DNA from: Pseudomonadota bacterium
GTDB lineage: Bacteria; Pseudomonadota; Alphaproteobacteria; Rhodospirillales; Casp-alpha2
Length of the DNA stretch: 7,927 nucleotides
Direction: 5' to 3'
Assembly (NCBI GenBank): GCA_022563215.1
Contig: JADFNT010000067.1
Span: 1-7,927 of the forward strand
Within the stretch, counting starts at the first letter, position 1, and every line of letters starts with the position of its first letter. Below the pieces are notes generated by a model. The model was not told the origin of the DNA, searched no databases, and saw only the letters and a list, made by a program, of their open reading frames with translations. Of this stretch, positions 7,014 through 7,927 are shown in pieces. Position numbers and translations under genes: made by a program.

Positions 7014-7047
7014 TCGTAGGGGTACAAATTAGATGATACAGGCTACT
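7014..7047 (-). repeat. Right terminal inverted repeat
   Basis: Inverted copy of the left end. Read on the plus strand it carries AGGGG (7018-7022), a ten-base gap and ATG (7033), which open the methyltransferase frame. The repeat ends exactly after the fifth codon of that gene. Confidence 0.9.
7018..7035 (+). promoter_or_regulatory. Ribosome-binding site and start codon inside the right repeat
   Basis: AGGGG at 7018-7022 is followed ten bases later by ATG at 7033-7035. Later in-frame candidates, such as ATG at 7087, have no comparable site, so this start is favoured although it lies in the repeat. Confidence 0.55.
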
Positions 7048-7851
7048 TGGCCCCGATTGCCGCTGTTGAGGGCGCTGGCGGCCCAAATGGCCACGGGCGC
7101 GGTGGTTTTCGGGTCCGCCTTCGGGCTCGCCGCCGGGGTGGAGTTAAGGCCGCCTTTGATGGCCTTGCTGGCGCTGCAGGGGATCGGCGCCGCGGTTTTG
7201 GGGGCCCGCTTCGGGCTCGCCCAGTGGTGGATTCCGATCCAGCTTGTTTTGCCCTCGGCGCTGGCCGTGGCTTGGCTGTGGCAGGTGCCGGAATGGATTT
7301 TTCTTGTCCTGTTCATGATCCTGGTCCTGGTCTTCTGGAACAGCGCCCGCGGCGGGGTGCCCTTGTACCTCAGCAATCCCCAGACCCGTGCCGCGTTGGC
7401 GGCGCTTCTTCCGCAAGAGGCGGGGAGCGGTGAAACCGCGACAGAATCAAAAAACAAAAATAAGCCGGGGGTCCGGTTCGCCGATCTCGGCAGCGGCCTC
7501 GGCGGGCCGGTGCTCGACCTCGCCCGGCGGCACCCGGACGGGCATTTCACCGGCATCGAATCGGCGCCGCTTCCGTTCGCCTTGGCCTGGCTCCGGCTCC
7601 GTTTCGCCGGCCTGGCGAACGTCAAGCTGTTGTTCGGCGATTACCGTTCCCACGGCCTCGGCGAATACGACGTGGTCTATGCCTTCCTGTCGCCGGTGCC
7701 GATGCCGGATTTGTTCGACAAGGCTAAGCACGAGATGAAATCCGGCAGCCTGCTGATCAGCAATACCTTCGACGTTCCCGGCCATCCGGCCGATGAAACC
7801 GTCGACGTCGCCGACCGCCGCCAAACCAGGCTTTACCTATGGCGTATGTGA
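7033..7851 (+). CDS. Membrane-anchored class I SAM-dependent methyltransferase
   Basis: Predicted methyltransferase with its own membrane anchor; the substrate is unknown. The 272 residues start with a hydrophobic half holding about four membrane segments (19-36, 41-60, 63-82, 88-103). A low-complexity linker follows (about 127-146, with TESKNKNK coded by an A-rich patch near base 7440). The C-terminal Rossmann domain has motif I FADLGSGLGG (149-158), the ribose-binding acidic residue E176 in GIES, D203 in FGDY, YDVVYAFLSPVPMPDL (212-227) and GSLLISNTFDVPG (238-250). The layout of hydrophobic N terminus plus this domain recalls the FAM173/ATPSc-KMT-like lysine methyltransferases, but that link is inference from general resemblance. 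Residues 1-5 (MIQAT) are coded by the right repeat of the preceding element. If that start is not used, ATG at 7087 would remove 18 residues and trim the first segment only slightly. Confidence 0.8.
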   Translation: MIQATWPRLPLLRALAAQMATGAVVFGSAFGLAAGVELRPPLMALLALQGIGAAVLGARFGLAQWWIPIQLVLPSALAVAWLWQVPEWIFLVLFMILVLVFWNSARGGVPLYLSNPQTRAALAALLPQEAGSGETATESKNKNKPGVRFADLGSGLGGPVLDLARRHPDGHFTGIESAPLPFALAWLRLRFAGLANVKLLFGDYRSHGLGEYDVVYAFLSPVPMPDLFDKAKHEMKSGSLLISNTFDVPGHPADETVDVADRRQTRLYLWRM

Positions 7852-7927
7852 GCAAGAGGCGGGAAAAGAAGGTGAACCACTAAGGCACAAAAAGGCGAAA
7901 AAGAATTCTTCCCCCCTGTGGCCCCAA
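7852..7927. other. Gene-free 3' end of window
   Basis: These 76 bases after the methyltransferase stop hold no reading frame that I can support. The stretch is locally A-rich (a CACAAAAAGGCGAAAAAG run near 7883-7900) and includes the palindrome AAGAATTCTT, then a C run. No convincing terminator hairpin is seen. Confidence 0.5.

Larger units (their letters stand above)
6850..7047. mobile_element. MITE-like element with 34-bp terminal inverted repeats, 198 bp
   Basis: The two ends, 6850-6883 and 7014-7047, are inverted copies matching at 33 of 34 positions. The 130-bp interior is GC-rich and can form local hairpins: CGATGG/CCATCG with a four-base loop (6923-6938), CGCCCC/GGGGCG with a three-base loop (6953-6967) and GCCC/GGGC (6981-6991). 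A CCGTTTT/AAAACGG inner pairing (6893-6899 with 6975-6981) is also possible. No transposase is encoded. Size, long terminal repeats and intergenic position fit a non-autonomous miniature element, but I see no convincing target-site duplication and do not recognise the family. It could instead be a mobile structured RNA gene or an old, decayed element. Confidence 0.7.

Noticed and set aside
6850..7047. Integron attC site or retron RNA as an explanation of the inverted repeat
   Set aside because: There are no RYYYAAC/GTTRRRY core sites, and no integrase or reverse transcriptase lies nearby. The long, nearly perfect end repeats fit a miniature element better.
6865..7086. Small frames running through the inverted-repeat element on both strands
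   Set aside because: Both contain the same SSLYHLICTPT stretch only because the ends are inverted copies. No conserved protein features are visible, so coding is not supported.

Overview
The window looks like chromosomal DNA from a GC-rich alphaproteobacterium, probably of the Rhodospirillales type. This is inferred from the protein flavour (ParC, the Bpt/ATE-family transferase, a Tat-exported TRAP binding protein, the MotA/MotB pair) and from the base composition, not from any search. It holds seven real protein genes, one cut by the left edge, and no rRNA, tRNA or CRISPR array that I can see.

Layout. Positions 2-1717 (+) are the C-terminal three quarters of topoisomerase IV subunit A (parC). 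Nine bases further on it meets a convergent minus-strand pair: a periplasmic TRAP-transporter binding protein (1727-2827) and, upstream of it, an N-degron aminoacyl-transferase (bpt, 2897-3661). Next on the minus strand is the flagellar stator operon, motA (5224-6081) then motB (3841-5169), with a likely terminator hairpin just after motB. A 287-base divergent intergenic region (6082-6368) separates motA from two plus-strand genes: an HpaC-like flavin reductase (6369-6851) and a membrane-anchored class I methyltransferase (7033-7851). The last 76 bases hold no gene.

How the genes work together. MotA and MotB form the ion channel and peptidoglycan anchor of the flagellar stator. The other genes look like unrelated housekeeping or metabolic functions: chromosome decatenation, protein turnover by N-terminal tagging, uptake of a small organic acid, and flavin reduction for an unlinked oxygenase. 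No shared pathway is evident.

The least ordinary parts are short. (1) A 198-bp element at 6850-7047 has 34-bp terminal inverted repeats with a single mismatch and several small hairpins inside. It sits exactly between the flavin reductase and the methyltransferase. Its left end supplies the last two bases of the reductase stop codon and its right end supplies the ribosome-binding site, start codon and first five codons of the methyltransferase. (2) An exact 24-bp tandem duplication covers the motB start, creating a four-codon leader cistron whose ribosome-binding site lies in a hairpin. (3) MotB has a roughly 150-residue Lys/Pro-rich tail with three regularly spaced copies of an LPG-x3-IR-x2-Q motif.
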